NCBI GenBank assembly: GCA_934667275.1
Contig: CAKULK010000021.1
Span: 1-22,597, forward strand
DNA length: 22,597 bases
Source of the DNA: an uncultured Bacteroidales bacterium
Lineage (GTDB): Bacteria > Bacteroidota > Bacteroidia > Bacteroidales > Paludibacteraceae
Direction: 5' to 3'
A model generated the notes under the pieces. It was not told where the DNA came from, did not search any database, and saw only the letters and a list, made by a program, of their open reading frames with translations. This document shows, in pieces, positions 1 to 7,376 of this stretch. The translations under genes were made by a program, and so were the position numbers. How positions within the stretch are numbered: the first letter of the stretch is position 1; each line of letters opens with the position of its first letter.

Positions 1-451
1 CAAACGAGTCAACCTTATACGTATTTTAACAAAACAAACACGGAAACGAGTCAACCCGAAAACGGACAAAGCAGGGGTGCTGAATAAACCGATTATCTAC
101 CGTGTATCTACCGTATATCAACCGTGTATGTACCGTAGTTGACAGCGTGAAGACAGGAGGTTTAGGAAAGCGAACAATGATTATTGCCCCGCTAAGAAGA
201 ATATTGCGCGAATTGTATCACATTTATGCCTATTGTGGATAGTTTCCATTTGTTGTGGATGAATATTTCCATTTGTAATGGTAATGTACAATGAAATACA
301 ACAGAAACGAGATGATGGTGTAAGGAATGCAGGACGATATATCGCTCTGCTAAAAAAAACAATAGGAAAAGACAGGAGAGAACATCACAATCCGTAGAAT
401 GACCACAATCCGCGGAATGAGTACCTCGATTACGGAAAAAGCGGAGAGGGG
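1..451. other. Non-coding region rich in short tandem duplications
   Basis: I see no convincing gene here. The stretch is a mosaic of short direct repeats: a 13-bp repeat (AAACGAGTCAACC) at 2-14 and 44-56; four 11-bp units at 94-137; a 20/23-bp pair beginning TTGTGGAT at 233-252 and 253-275; and a 17-bp pair beginning CACAATCCG at 386-402 and 404-420. Open frames on the minus strand across it translate to low-complexity repeats and match nothing known to me. A CCTCGATTACGG motif at 424-435 recurs upstream of other promoters in the window. Confidence 0.7.
94..137. repeat. 11-bp tandem array, 4 units
   Basis: Four consecutive 11-bp units of the form TATCTACCGTG start at 94, 105, 116 and 127, each differing from the others at one to three positions. 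The unit resembles those at 6525-6557, 10205-10237 (opposite strand) and 16879-16922, so it appears to belong to a dispersed 11-bp periodic family. Confidence 0.8.
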
Positions 452-482
452 TTGCCGGTGTGCGTTTTTTGTAGTACCTTTG
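452..482 (+). promoter_or_regulatory. Bacteroidota-type promoter for tatA-tatC
   Basis: A -33 TTG lies at 452-454 and a -7 box TACCTTTG at 475-482, separated by 20 bp. This matches the Bacteroidota housekeeping sigma consensus (TTTG, 19-21 bp, TAnnTTTG). Transcription would begin near 489, leaving a leader of about 185 nt before tatA. Confidence 0.75.
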
Positions 483-520
483 CCGCAGATATGGAGAGGT
501 TAAACCGCTGCGCTGTTGGA

Positions 521-590
521 GATTAGGGGGTAGAGAGTAGAGATTAGATGTTAGGGAGTAGAGATTAGATGTTAGGGAGTAGAGAGTTAG
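521..590. repeat. 7-bp periodic array in the tatA leader
   Basis: Ten consecutive heptamers can be read from 521 to 590, with a consensus near GANTAGA. Three successive heptamers form a perfect 21-bp tandem duplication (536-556 and 557-577). The array lies in the transcribed leader between the promoter and tatA. The non-template strand is G and A rich and almost free of C. Confidence 0.8.
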
Positions 591-672
591 AGATATAGCC
601 AACGTGCAAACCATTAACGTATCACCACAAACGTTTCAACCATCAACGTGTAACCACAAACTCTTCAATAAT

Positions 673-939
673 ATGTTTGGCATAGGATTACCCGAAATCA
701 TCTTTATCGCACTCATCGTGCTGCTGTTCTTCGGCGGCAAGAAGATACCCGAACTGATGCGCGGTTTGGGCAAGGGCGTGCGCAGTTTCAAGGACGGCAT
801 GAACGACATTCAGAACGAAGTGGAGAAAGCCGACCCGACCAAAACCGACAGCACCCAAAAAGCAAGCGACACCAAGTCCGACACCAAGGCGGACACCTCT
901 GCTACGACCGGCGGAAAGGCGGACACCAAGCAAGACTGA
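673..939 (+). CDS. tatA: Sec-independent protein translocase subunit TatA
   Basis: TatA is the pore-forming, single-span subunit of the twin-arginine translocase, which exports folded proteins across the inner membrane. The 88-residue product starts MFGIGLPEIIFIALIVLLFF, followed by the expected glycine hinge and an amphipathic helix (about residues 23-45). A hydrophilic tail follows with degenerate repeats rich in Asp, Thr and Lys. An in-frame start at 604 would add 23 residues before the conserved N-terminus, so ATG 673 is chosen. No TatB is present; one TatA-type protein plus TatC is common in this phylum. tatC follows after 11 nt, so they share a transcript. The assignment is secure; the tail is typical and variable in the family. 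Confidence 0.95.
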   Translation: MFGIGLPEIIFIALIVLLFFGGKKIPELMRGLGKGVRSFKDGMNDIQNEVEKADPTKTDSTQKASDTKSDTKADTSATTGGKADTKQD

Positions 940-950
940 CCCAGCCCGAT

Positions 951-1724
951 ATGGAGGAACAGATGTCGTTTTGGGAACATCTCGACGTGCTGCGCGGAGT
1001 GCTTATTCGTATAGCCGTTGTGGCGTTGGTGTGCGCGGTGGTGGCGTTCTGCTTCAAGGACAGCCTCTTTGCGTTGATGCTCGCGCCCAATAGTCCCGAC
1101 TTCTTCCTCTACCGCCTCTTGGCGCACGTGCTGCCCGCCGACACGCTGCCTGCAGCAGCCATCGAAATCATCAATACGGGGCTGGCTGACCAGTTCACTA
1201 TCCATATCAAAACTGCCTGCTATGTGGGGCTGCTGTGCGCCTCGCCGTATATATTGTATGTGCTGCTGCGCTTTGTCGCACCCGCACTCTACGAGCGCGA
1301 GAAACACTATGTCTATCGCCTTGTGGGCTGGGGCTATCTACTGTTTATGGTGGGTGTGGTGCTGTGCTATTGTATCATTTTCCCCTTTGCATTCCGCTTT
1401 CTCGGTACCTATCAGGTGAGTGCCGATGTCGCCAACAAGATTACTTTGCAGTCGTATATGTCCACGCTGTGGACGATGCTCCTGCTGATGGGGCTGCTGT
1501 TCGAGGTGCCGATAGTCTGCTGGACACTCGGACGGATGGGGCTGCTCACCTCGCCCCTTATGCGCCGCTACCGCCGCCATGTGGTGGTGGCTATCCTTGT
1601 CGTCGCCGCCATCATCACACCCACCACCGATATCTTCACGCTGCTGCTGACGGCTGTGCCTATCTATCTGCTGTACGAAGTGAGTATTCTGCTTGTGCCG
1701 AGAGGAAGGCTGATTGATAAATAA
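951..1724 (+). CDS. tatC: Sec-independent protein translocase subunit TatC
   Basis: TatC is the six-span receptor that recognises twin-arginine signal peptides and recruits TatA. The 257-residue protein begins with the cytoplasmic helix containing FWEHLDVLR, matching the conserved HLxELR region. It also carries FVAPALYEREK, the conserved periplasmic FEVP segment, and the C-terminal ITPTTDIFTLLLTAVPIYLL. Length and hydrophobic pattern fit the family. The start at 951 lies 11 nt after tatA; a second ATG at 963 would remove four residues and is less like homologues. The gene is coupled to tatA. No obvious twin-arginine substrate is encoded in this window, so the exported clients lie elsewhere. 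Confidence 0.97.
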   Translation: MEEQMSFWEHLDVLRGVLIRIAVVALVCAVVAFCFKDSLFALMLAPNSPDFFLYRLLAHVLPADTLPAAAIEIINTGLADQFTIHIKTACYVGLLCASPYILYVLLRFVAPALYEREKHYVYRLVGWGYLLFMVGVVLCYCIIFPFAFRFLGTYQVSADVANKITLQSYMSTLWTMLLLMGLLFEVPIVCWTLGRMGLLTSPLMRRYRRHVVVAILVVAAIITPTTDIFTLLLTAVPIYLLYEVSILLVPRGRLIDK

Positions 1725-1736
1725 ACCTTTGATTAT

Positions 1737-2330
1737 ATGAGAAGTGAATTAGAGAAATGCATGGCAGGCGAGAAGTTCACGGGAGACGACTCGACCACGG
1801 GGCTTGCGCTGCATGCCAAACGGCTGGTCAGACAACTGAACAGTTGCGACTATTCGGACGAGGAAAGCAAACAAGCCATTCTGAAGGAGTTGTTCGGGAG
1901 CGTGGGCAAACAGGTGCATGTGGATATTGATTTCCATTGCGAGTACGGGAAGAATATCCACGTGGGTAACCATGTGATTATCAATATGAACTGCACCTTC
2001 GTGGATAACAACCGCATAGACATCGGCAACCGCGTGCTGATTGCGTCCGATGTGAAGATGTACACCGCCACGCACTCAACCGACCCGTCGGTGCGCAACC
2101 ATAGTGAGAACCCTAATCCCGCTTTCTGGTGCCGTACCTACGCACGTCCTATCCGTATTGAAGACGAGGTATGGATTGGCGGCGGTGCGATACTGCTGCC
2201 AGGGGTGACCATAGGCAAGGGCAGCGTCATCGGGGCAGGTGCCGTGGTGACCAGAGACATACCACCCTACTCCGTGGCTGTGGGCAACCCCGCGAGGGTG
2301 ATAAAGCAAATTAAGCACTCCGATAAGTAG
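1737..2330 (+). CDS. Maltose/galactoside O-acetyltransferase-like hexapeptide acetyltransferase
   Basis: This 197-residue protein is a left-handed beta-helix acetyltransferase of the maltose/galactoside acetyltransferase group, which transfers acetyl from acetyl-CoA to a sugar hydroxyl. The N-terminal helical cap (Mac domain) covers about residues 1-55. The hexapeptide repeats that follow include VGNHVIINMNC, IGNRVLIASDV and IGKGSVIGAGAVVTRDIPP. The catalytic His is H113 in YTATHSTDP. The C-terminal GNPARVIK is typical. It lies 12 nt downstream of tatC and is probably co-transcribed, although no functional link is evident. The actual acceptor (maltose, galactoside or another sugar) cannot be told from sequence. 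Confidence 0.9.
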   Translation: MRSELEKCMAGEKFTGDDSTTGLALHAKRLVRQLNSCDYSDEESKQAILKELFGSVGKQVHVDIDFHCEYGKNIHVGNHVIINMNCTFVDNNRIDIGNRVLIASDVKMYTATHSTDPSVRNHSENPNPAFWCRTYARPIRIEDEVWIGGGAILLPGVTIGKGSVIGAGAVVTRDIPPYSVAVGNPARVIKQIKHSDK

Positions 2331-2345
2331 CAGGGGAGCCTGCTT
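2329..2345. terminator. Possible terminator hairpin between convergent genes
   Basis: AGCAGG and CCTGCT form a 6-bp stem with a GGAG loop just at the stop codon of the acetyltransferase, in the 20-bp gap before the convergent minus-strand gene. There is no clear T tract, so termination is only a suggestion. Confidence 0.35.
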
Positions 2346-2350
2346 GGTGC

Positions 2351-3100
2351 CTATCGGATGCGCTGAAAGAGGCTCTCAAAGTCTTGGGCATAGTGTCCGG
2401 GGACAAGGAGATGGTGGTTGGCGATAGGGTCGGAGAGAAGGTAAGGGATGACGCGGCGGGTCTTGAGCCATACCTGCGTGCGGCAGAGGTTCGGCTGGTG
2501 CTGGTTGCGCGTGAGCGTGACATCCTCCGCAAAGATACGTGTGAGGTCGCCGTTCACTTTCACCAATGTGTAGTCGCCAAGCGGCAAGTCGGCGTGTATG
2601 GAGATACCGATGCCCGACTCGAAATGCGTCTCGTACCCGTAACGCTCCGCCATATTGAGCGGAATGGTACAATGCGCCCAAAGCATCTCGCCCATAGCGG
2701 TGTTGACGCGTGCAGGGTTGCATTGGAAACCCGAACAGCCCGTCAGCCTGTGCGCCAAGACCATGGTCAGCAGGGCGAGTACATCGCCTTCGCACGCGGC
2801 GGGGATACCTTCTGCATTGAGTTTTGCAAGAGCCAGGCAACCCGTGTTCTTGACGGTAGTAAGCAGGTCGAAGCAACGCAGGGTGAGACCCGTAAGATGG
2901 TATGTATCAACTATTTCGCGCAGGCGGCGGTATATACGGAGCGCACCTGCCTCACCGGCTTCGACTTCGCCGAGAGAGGTTACTTCTTGGATATCGATTT
3001 CCACTAACTCGCAATGGAGACGGGTACGAATTGCCTCCACGTCGTAGGTGGAAGCGATGAGCCAGTCGCTCGGCTTACCGATGAGTCCTAATCTGTCCAT
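2351..3100 (-). CDS. Fucose-isomerase-like protein, C-terminal part (frameshifted gene)
   Basis: This 249-codon frame encodes the larger part of a protein resembling the L-fucose/L-arabinose isomerase fold family. Recognisable segments are LGLIGKPSDWLIAS, LTLRCFDLL, GIPAACEGDVLALLTMVLAH, the AHCTIPL block, and HFESGIGISIHADLP. Its ATG at 3100 falls inside the end of the upstream fragment, which is in another frame; together they span 1009 nt, one base more than 336 codons. Homologues, as I recall them, are single proteins of roughly that length, so I infer a one-base frameshift near 3090-3100. Translational coupling of two separate proteins is the alternative. Specific substrate unknown. It is transcribed divergently from the CMD-cupin operon. 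Confidence 0.7.
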   Translation of the reverse strand: MDRLGLIGKPSDWLIASTYDVEAIRTRLHCELVEIDIQEVTSLGEVEAGEAGALRIYRRLREIVDTYHLTGLTLRCFDLLTTVKNTGCLALAKLNAEGIPAACEGDVLALLTMVLAHRLTGCSGFQCNPARVNTAMGEMLWAHCTIPLNMAERYGYETHFESGIGISIHADLPLGDYTLVKVNGDLTRIFAEDVTLTRNQHQPNLCRTQVWLKTRRVIPYLLSDPIANHHLLVPGHYAQDFESLFQRIR

Positions 3101-3359
3101 GTCCGTGATGTTGATTTATCCAACTGAGTATCTCGCAGCACGCCGCCAGGGAGTTGCTTTGCTCGCTGGCAATGAGGTAAATGGGTTCGGCAAGGGTTAT
3201 CTCGCCCGACTGCACCTTGTCGAGGAAGAGTGCCTCGCTGCCGCCTGTGAGTACCGCAACGACCTGATTGTCAACCAGCCATTCGGGGTCCGGCTCAAAA
3301 GGCAGACTCAATACCTCGTGGTGCAACGATGAGGATAAGATGATGAGTTGATGGTTCAT
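3075..3359 (-). CDS. Fucose-isomerase-like protein, N-terminal part (frameshifted gene)
   Basis: This is the N-terminal piece of the same gene as 2351-3100. The 94-residue frame begins MNHQLIILSSSLHHEVLSLP and runs through LTGGSEALFLDKV and PIYLIASEQSNSLAACCEIL, which looks like the N-terminal Rossmann-like domain of the isomerase-fold family. It ends 26 nt inside the downstream frame. Deleting one base near 3095 would join GHG directly to RLGLIGKPSDW in the second frame. A TTG start at 3386 would add nine residues but lies within the -7 box, so ATG 3359 is chosen. The promoter is intact, so the frameshift could be recent, or an assembly or sequencing error. Confidence 0.65.
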   Translation of the reverse strand: MNHQLIILSSSLHHEVLSLPFEPDPEWLVDNQVVAVLTGGSEALFLDKVQSGEITLAEPIYLIASEQSNSLAACCEILSWINQHHGHGQIRTHR

Positions 3360-3383
3360 TGTGTAGTTTCTTACATTCTGCGG

Positions 3384-3415
3384 CAAAGGTAGTGTTTTTC
3401 TGCGAAATAGGCAAA
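3384..3415 (-). promoter_or_regulatory. Promoter for the fucose-isomerase-like gene
   Basis: On the minus strand a -33 TTTG (complement of 3412-3415) and a -7 box TACCTTTG (complement of 3384-3391) are separated by 20 bp. The start codon lies 24 nt downstream of the -7 box. Confidence 0.75.
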
Positions 3416-3423
3416 TATCTGAC

Positions 3424-3471
3424 TACCCCGATTACGGAAAGGCGTACCCGTATTCCCTATTTTATATAGGG
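3424..3471. promoter_or_regulatory. Candidate operator region upstream of the CMD-cupin operon
   Basis: Two elements lie between the divergent promoters. A 17-bp block TACCCCGATTACGGAAA (3424-3440) matches 422-438 upstream of tatA with one mismatch. CCCTAT and ATAGGG (3455-3471) form an inverted repeat with a 5-bp spacer, ending 4 bp before the -33 box. A regulator site is inferred from position only. Confidence 0.35.
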
Positions 3472-3475
3472 TGTC

Positions 3476-3506
3476 TTGGCGGTTTTCCATTTTTGTAGTA
3501 CTTTTG
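3476..3506 (+). promoter_or_regulatory. Promoter for the CMD-cupin / TonB receptor operon
   Basis: A -33 TTG at 3476-3478 and a -7 box TACTTTTG at 3499-3506 are separated by 20 bp. The leader would be only about 15 nt before the start codon at 3527. Confidence 0.75.
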
Positions 3507-3526
3507 CAGCAACAAAAACAATGTAT

Positions 3527-4570
3527 ATGAAGAAAATAATAATCCTGTTGTCCGTACTCCTGTGCGGGCGACACATAATGGCTCAACAAACTATGAATAC
3601 CAATGTTTTAACCCCTCAACAGGAGTCTTTTGTGGCACTCGCAACCTACGAAGCCACGGGCGACCTTGCATCCCTCAAACCTGCCATAGAGCAGGCTTTT
3701 GCCAACGGTCTGACCGTCAACCAACTCAAAGAAGTGTTTTCCCACCTCTATGCCTACACAGGTTTCCCGCGCTCGCTCAATGCTTTGGGCGTGCTGCAAA
3801 CCGTTCTCAAAGAGCGTGAGCAGGCGGATATCGCCACCGAAACAGGTGCCGAAGCCTCGCCCCTGCCTGCCGACTATGATGCCCTCAAACAAGGTACAGC
3901 AGTACAGACACAACTCTGTGGCGGGTTCAATTATGCCTTCTGCCCAGCCGAGGACTATTACCTCAAGGCGCACCTCTTTGGCGACATCTTTGCCCGCGAT
4001 GTGCTTACCTATCAGCAGCGCGAACTGGTGACAGTCAGTGCCTTGGCAGCCATGCAAGGTACCGAACCGCAGCACCAGTCCCACAGCCGTGTTGCCCAAA
4101 CGGCAGGTGTACCCGCAGAGACCGTGGAAGCCGCTACCGAGTTGACTCGCCGCTTGGCTTCCAAAAGCCGTCTGACATTTGAGGTAGGCAACACAAATGA
4201 CGCGTATGCACAGTACTTTATCGGACAATCATACATCGCGCCGTTGGTGGGCGGCAAACAGGCTATCAACAATGTGACCTTTGAACCCGCATGCCGCAAC
4301 AACTGGCATATCCACCACGACGCACGCCAGATACTCATCTGTGTGGCAGGCGAAGGTTGGTATCAGGAGTGGGGCAAGCCCGCCCGCCGACTGAAAGCAG
4401 GTGACGTAGTGGACATTCCCGTGGGCGTAAAGCATTGGCACGGTGCCACCCGCGACAGTTGGTTCCAGCACGTAGTCACCCACATCGCCGCCGCACCCCT
4501 ATCGGGCGACACCAAGACCGGCAACGAGTGGCTCGAACCCGTCACCGACGACCAATACAATGCGCTGTAG
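3527..4570 (+). CDS. Exported carboxymuconolactone decarboxylase-like/cupin fusion protein
   Basis: The 347-residue product joins two carboxymuconolactone-decarboxylase (CMD/AhpD-fold) modules to a C-terminal cupin. A signal peptide occupies residues 1 to about 20, so it acts in the cell envelope. CMD module 1 is about 32-95 (with the typical NGLTVNQLKEVFSHLYAYTGFP). Module 2 is about 148-205. The cupin is about 250-330 with ligand-like residues H261, H263, Q268 and H303; Gln replaces the usual Glu. No CxxC peroxidase motif is seen, so a peroxidase role is not supported. An in-frame ATG at 3521 would add two residues. The TonB receptor follows after 7 nt, suggesting a shared envelope role. 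The reaction is unknown. Confidence 0.88.
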   Translation: MKKIIILLSVLLCGRHIMAQQTMNTNVLTPQQESFVALATYEATGDLASLKPAIEQAFANGLTVNQLKEVFSHLYAYTGFPRSLNALGVLQTVLKEREQADIATETGAEASPLPADYDALKQGTAVQTQLCGGFNYAFCPAEDYYLKAHLFGDIFARDVLTYQQRELVTVSALAAMQGTEPQHQSHSRVAQTAGVPAETVEAATELTRRLASKSRLTFEVGNTNDAYAQYFIGQSYIAPLVGGKQAINNVTFEPACRNNWHIHHDARQILICVAGEGWYQEWGKPARRLKAGDVVDIPVGVKHWHGATRDSWFQHVVTHIAAAPLSGDTKTGNEWLEPVTDDQYNAL

Positions 4571-4577
4571 CAGACAA

Positions 4578-6461
4578 ATGAAATCCCGATACATACTCTC
4601 TGTCCTGCTATCCGTTGGGGTGTTGTCTGTTTATGCCGTGGATGCTCCTGCTCCACTACTTTCCGATTCTATCCCCGAGGTGGTGGTTACGGGTGTGCGG
4701 AGTCAGACTGATGTACGGCATCTGTCGCAGACAGTGTCTGTGATTAACCGAAGCGACATCGGGCAGGCACAGCAACCTTCGCTGCTGCCAATCCTTACCG
4801 AACAGGTACCGGGACTATTTGCCACAGCGCGCGGCGTGATGGGTTATGGCGTATCCGGCGGAGCATCGGGTGCGATCTCTATGCGCGGATTGAGCGGCAG
4901 CACGGGGCAGATGATGGTGCTGATTGACGGGCACCCGCAGTATATGGGCTTGATGGGGCACCCGATAGCCGACTCCTACCAGTCGCTGATGGCGGAGCGT
5001 GTGGAGGTGTTGCGCGGACCGGCGTCTGTGTTGTATGGTTCCAATGCGATGGGCGGCGTTGTCAATATCGTTACCCGTCAACCGCAAGAAGGCGTGCAGA
5101 CCAATCTCCATGCAGGATACGGGGCGTACAACACGGTGGAGACCGAGATTACAAACCGTGTCTATATGAAAGGCGTTACATCGGTGGTCAGTGCGTCGTA
5201 CAACCGCACAGACGGTCACCGCGAGAATATGCAGTTTGAGCAGTACGGCGGCTATGCCAAACTCGGTTATGATATTTCCAAACAATGGAATATCCATGCC
5301 GATGTCAATGTAATGCATTTCAACGCCTCGCAACCGGGCATTGTCTCGCAACCCTTGGAGGATGCCGACCAGCATATCACGCGCGGTATGACCTCCCTTG
5401 CGGTAAGCAACACCTACAGCCGTACATCGGGTACTATCAGCGGCTTCTATAATTTCGGGCACCATTATATCAACGACGGCTATGCCGCAGGGGCTTCCCC
5501 TAAGGCGTACCGCTTTGATTCGCACGATTATATGGCGGGAATGTCTGCCTACCAGAGCGTGCAGATGTTTCGCGGCAACCGTCTGACCGTCGGGCTGGAT
5601 TATTTTGCTTTCGGTGGTCGTGCCCGCAATGTGTTTGTCGAGGGCGAACGCTACGGGCAAGCCGATACACTCATCAACCGCACGGTGCATGAGGTGGCGG
5701 GGTACCTCGATTTTCGTCAGCATATCACTTCTTGGGTAACGCTCAATGCCGGTGTGCGCGTTGATTATCATACGCTTACCGGTTTGGCATGGGTGCCGCA
5801 AGCGGGTGTGGCGGTGCATTTGCCGTATGCTATCGAACTGAAATTGTCTGCCAACAAAGGTTATCGCAATCCGACGCTCAAGGAGATGTATCTCTTTCCA
5901 CCGCAGAACCCCGACCTGCGCCCCGAAAGTCTGTGGAGTTACGAACTCTCGTTCTCCGAGCGCTTGTTGGACGGACGGCTGACTTATGCTCTCAATGCGT
6001 TTTATATCGATGGCAAGAACATCATTCTTACGCAACCCAATCCCAATGGCGCAGGTATGCTCAATCAGAACTCGGGCAAGATAGACAATGCAGGTGCGGA
6101 GGCGCAAGTGGCGTGGCGTATCAACGAGACATGGTCGGTCGATGCCAACTACAGTTATCTCTATATGAAAGTGCCTGTTATCGCTGCGCCCGAACACAAA
6201 CTCTATGTCGGTGCGCTCTATCGCGACAAACGTTGGTCTGTCTTCACGGGCGTGCAGTATATCAATGGATTATATACATCTGTTTCGCCCGTACAGAAGC
6301 AGAATTTTGTGCTGTGGAACCTCCGCGGACAGGTGCAAGTCTGCAAATACGTGAGCCTTTGGGTGCGTGGTGAGAACCTGCTTGCCCAACGCTACGAAAT
6401 CAATGCGGGCTACCCGATGCCCCTCGCCACCGCCGTCGGCGGAGTGGATATTCACTTTTGA
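4578..6461 (+). CDS. TonB-dependent outer membrane receptor
   Basis: This is an outer-membrane active transporter powered by TonB-ExbBD. The product has 627 residues from ATG 4578; an in-frame ATG at 4560 overlaps the upstream gene and precedes the signal peptide unnaturally. A signal peptide (about 1-21) leads to a TonB-box-like IPEVVVTG, then a plug domain with SMRGLSG, VLIDGHPQ and VERVEVLRGP-like (ERVEVLRGPASVLYGSNAMGGVVNIVT) features. A 22-strand barrel follows, with YRNPTLKEMYL and a terminal aromatic residue (DIHF). There is no SusC-type N-terminal extension and no SusD neighbour, so siderophore, cobalamin or metal chelate uptake is more likely than glycan uptake. The substrate cannot be read from sequence. 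Co-transcription with the CMD-cupin gene is likely (7 nt gap). Confidence 0.95.
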   Translation: MKSRYILSVLLSVGVLSVYAVDAPAPLLSDSIPEVVVTGVRSQTDVRHLSQTVSVINRSDIGQAQQPSLLPILTEQVPGLFATARGVMGYGVSGGASGAISMRGLSGSTGQMMVLIDGHPQYMGLMGHPIADSYQSLMAERVEVLRGPASVLYGSNAMGGVVNIVTRQPQEGVQTNLHAGYGAYNTVETEITNRVYMKGVTSVVSASYNRTDGHRENMQFEQYGGYAKLGYDISKQWNIHADVNVMHFNASQPGIVSQPLEDADQHITRGMTSLAVSNTYSRTSGTISGFYNFGHHYINDGYAAGASPKAYRFDSHDYMAGMSAYQSVQMFRGNRLTVGLDYFAFGGRARNVFVEGERYGQADTLINRTVHEVAGYLDFRQHITSWVTLNAGVRVDYHTLTGLAWVPQAGVAVHLPYAIELKLSANKGYRNPTLKEMYLFPPQNPDLRPESLWSYELSFSERLLDGRLTYALNAFYIDGKNIILTQPNPNGAGMLNQNSGKIDNAGAEAQVAWRINETWSVDANYSYLYMKVPVIAAPEHKLYVGALYRDKRWSVFTGVQYINGLYTSVSPVQKQNFVLWNLRGQVQVCKYVSLWVRGENLLAQRYEINAGYPMPLATAVGGVDIHF

Positions 6462-6524
6462 GAGTTGCTTCAAGGATATGGATCTTAAAATTTGACACTT
6501 TTTATCAGATAGGCAAGCACATAC

Positions 6525-6557
6525 TATCCACCTTATATCCTCCGTACATCCTCCGTA
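6525..6557. repeat. 11-bp tandem array, 3 units
   Basis: Three 11-bp units, with the best pair TATCCTCCGTA (6536-6546) and CATCCTCCGTA (6547-6557), lie in the gap between two convergent genes. They resemble the arrays at 94-137 and 16879-16922. The rest of the gap (6462-6632) shows no gene and no convincing terminator. Confidence 0.75.
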
Positions 6558-6632
6558 CTTCTCAGCATATGCTGCACATTGCAGACGGCATAGCAGAATC
6601 TTAACAAAAAGCACTTTTCGGCAGGGAACGGT

Positions 6633-7376
6633 TTACAGCCCGACGAAACGCACCACCCATTTGTTGGGCAGTATCTTCGCCAACAGGCGGTAGAAACGGT
6701 AGACCCACCCCGTGGTATAACTGTCGGCGCCCCGTTTGGCAGCACGGAGGGAACGCTCCGCGTGTTTGGGCACATCCACCGCGGGCAGGCGGTTTTGTTT
6801 CTCGTTGAAAGTGGACGCCATCTCGGTGTGCATCACCCCCGGGTGCACGCTGCACACATTGATACGGCGCGGCTTGAGTTCCTCGCGAATACCCAGGCTG
6901 AACGCCGTAACATACGACTTGGAGGCGGAATACACCACCAGATTGGTGTTAGGCACAAAAGCCGATGTGGACGACACCAAGAGTATCGTACCGCCCTCCT
7001 GCACATAAGGCATACATGCACGCGTCAACAGCGTGGTACCCAAGCAGTTAAGGTTGATTACCTGCTGGATATGCTCCATGGACTCTTCGGCAAACGCGCC
7101 GCCTCCCGCGATGCCGGCGGCACCCACTAATAAGGCTATCTGCGGCTTCTCATCTGCCAGTTTGTCCTGTATCTTCTGTATGTCGGCAGTGTGGCTCAGG
7201 TCCGCCACCACGGGCACGATACGTTTGTCGGGAAACTCCGCCGCCAACTGCTGCAGCCGCTCCTGTCGGCGCGCAACCACCCAAATCTCTTCAATCTCGG
7301 GAAACACCCGCGTAGTGGCGGTTACATACGCCTGCCCCCACCCTGAGGAGGCGCCGGTAATAATGGCTATTGACAT
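6633..7376 (-). CDS. Short-chain dehydrogenase/reductase (SDR) family oxidoreductase
   Basis: This 247-residue classical SDR is an NAD(P)-dependent oxidoreductase of unknown substrate. The nucleotide-binding motif TGASSGWG is at residues 7-14, with Trp where many members have Ile or Leu. GAAG at about 85-88 replaces the usual NNAG. The catalytic residues are a serine in VSSTSAF (about 135-137), Y149 and K153 (YSASK). PGVMHTEM after the active site is typical. Its start codon overlaps the stop of the upstream flavodoxin-ferredoxin gene by 10 nt, so the two are translationally coupled. A redox partnership is plausible but not shown. Confidence 0.92.
   Translation of the reverse strand: MSIAIITGASSGWGQAYVTATTRVFPEIEEIWVVARRQERLQQLAAEFPDKRIVPVVADLSHTADIQKIQDKLADEKPQIALLVGAAGIAGGGAFAEESMEHIQQVINLNCLGTTLLTRACMPYVQEGGTILLVSSTSAFVPNTNLVVYSASKSYVTAFSLGIREELKPRRINVCSVHPGVMHTEMASTFNEKQNRLPAVDVPKHAERSLRAAKRGADSYTTGWVYRFYRLLAKILPNKWVVRFVGL

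Noticed and set aside
94..137. CRISPR array
   Set aside because: The units are 11 bp and directly adjacent with no spacers, and no cas genes are present.
192..614. A 140-codon minus-strand frame with SLTSNLY repeats
   Set aside because: The repeats are the translated heptamer array in the tatA leader; the rest is low-complexity and lacks a plausible protein fold or promoter.
606..664. Possible two-copy repeat of about 30 bp just before tatA
   Set aside because: The copies (CAAACCATTAACG-like and CAACCATCAACG-like) are too degenerate and their spacing too irregular to call a repeat with confidence.
2384..3007. A 207-codon plus-strand frame opposite the fucose-isomerase-like gene
   Set aside because: The minus-strand frame has recognisable family segments and a promoter; the plus frame has neither.
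4815..6197. A 460-codon open frame on the minus strand
   Set aside because: It lies wholly inside the TonB receptor gene, which has clear family motifs; the antisense frame resembles nothing known and reflects codon composition.
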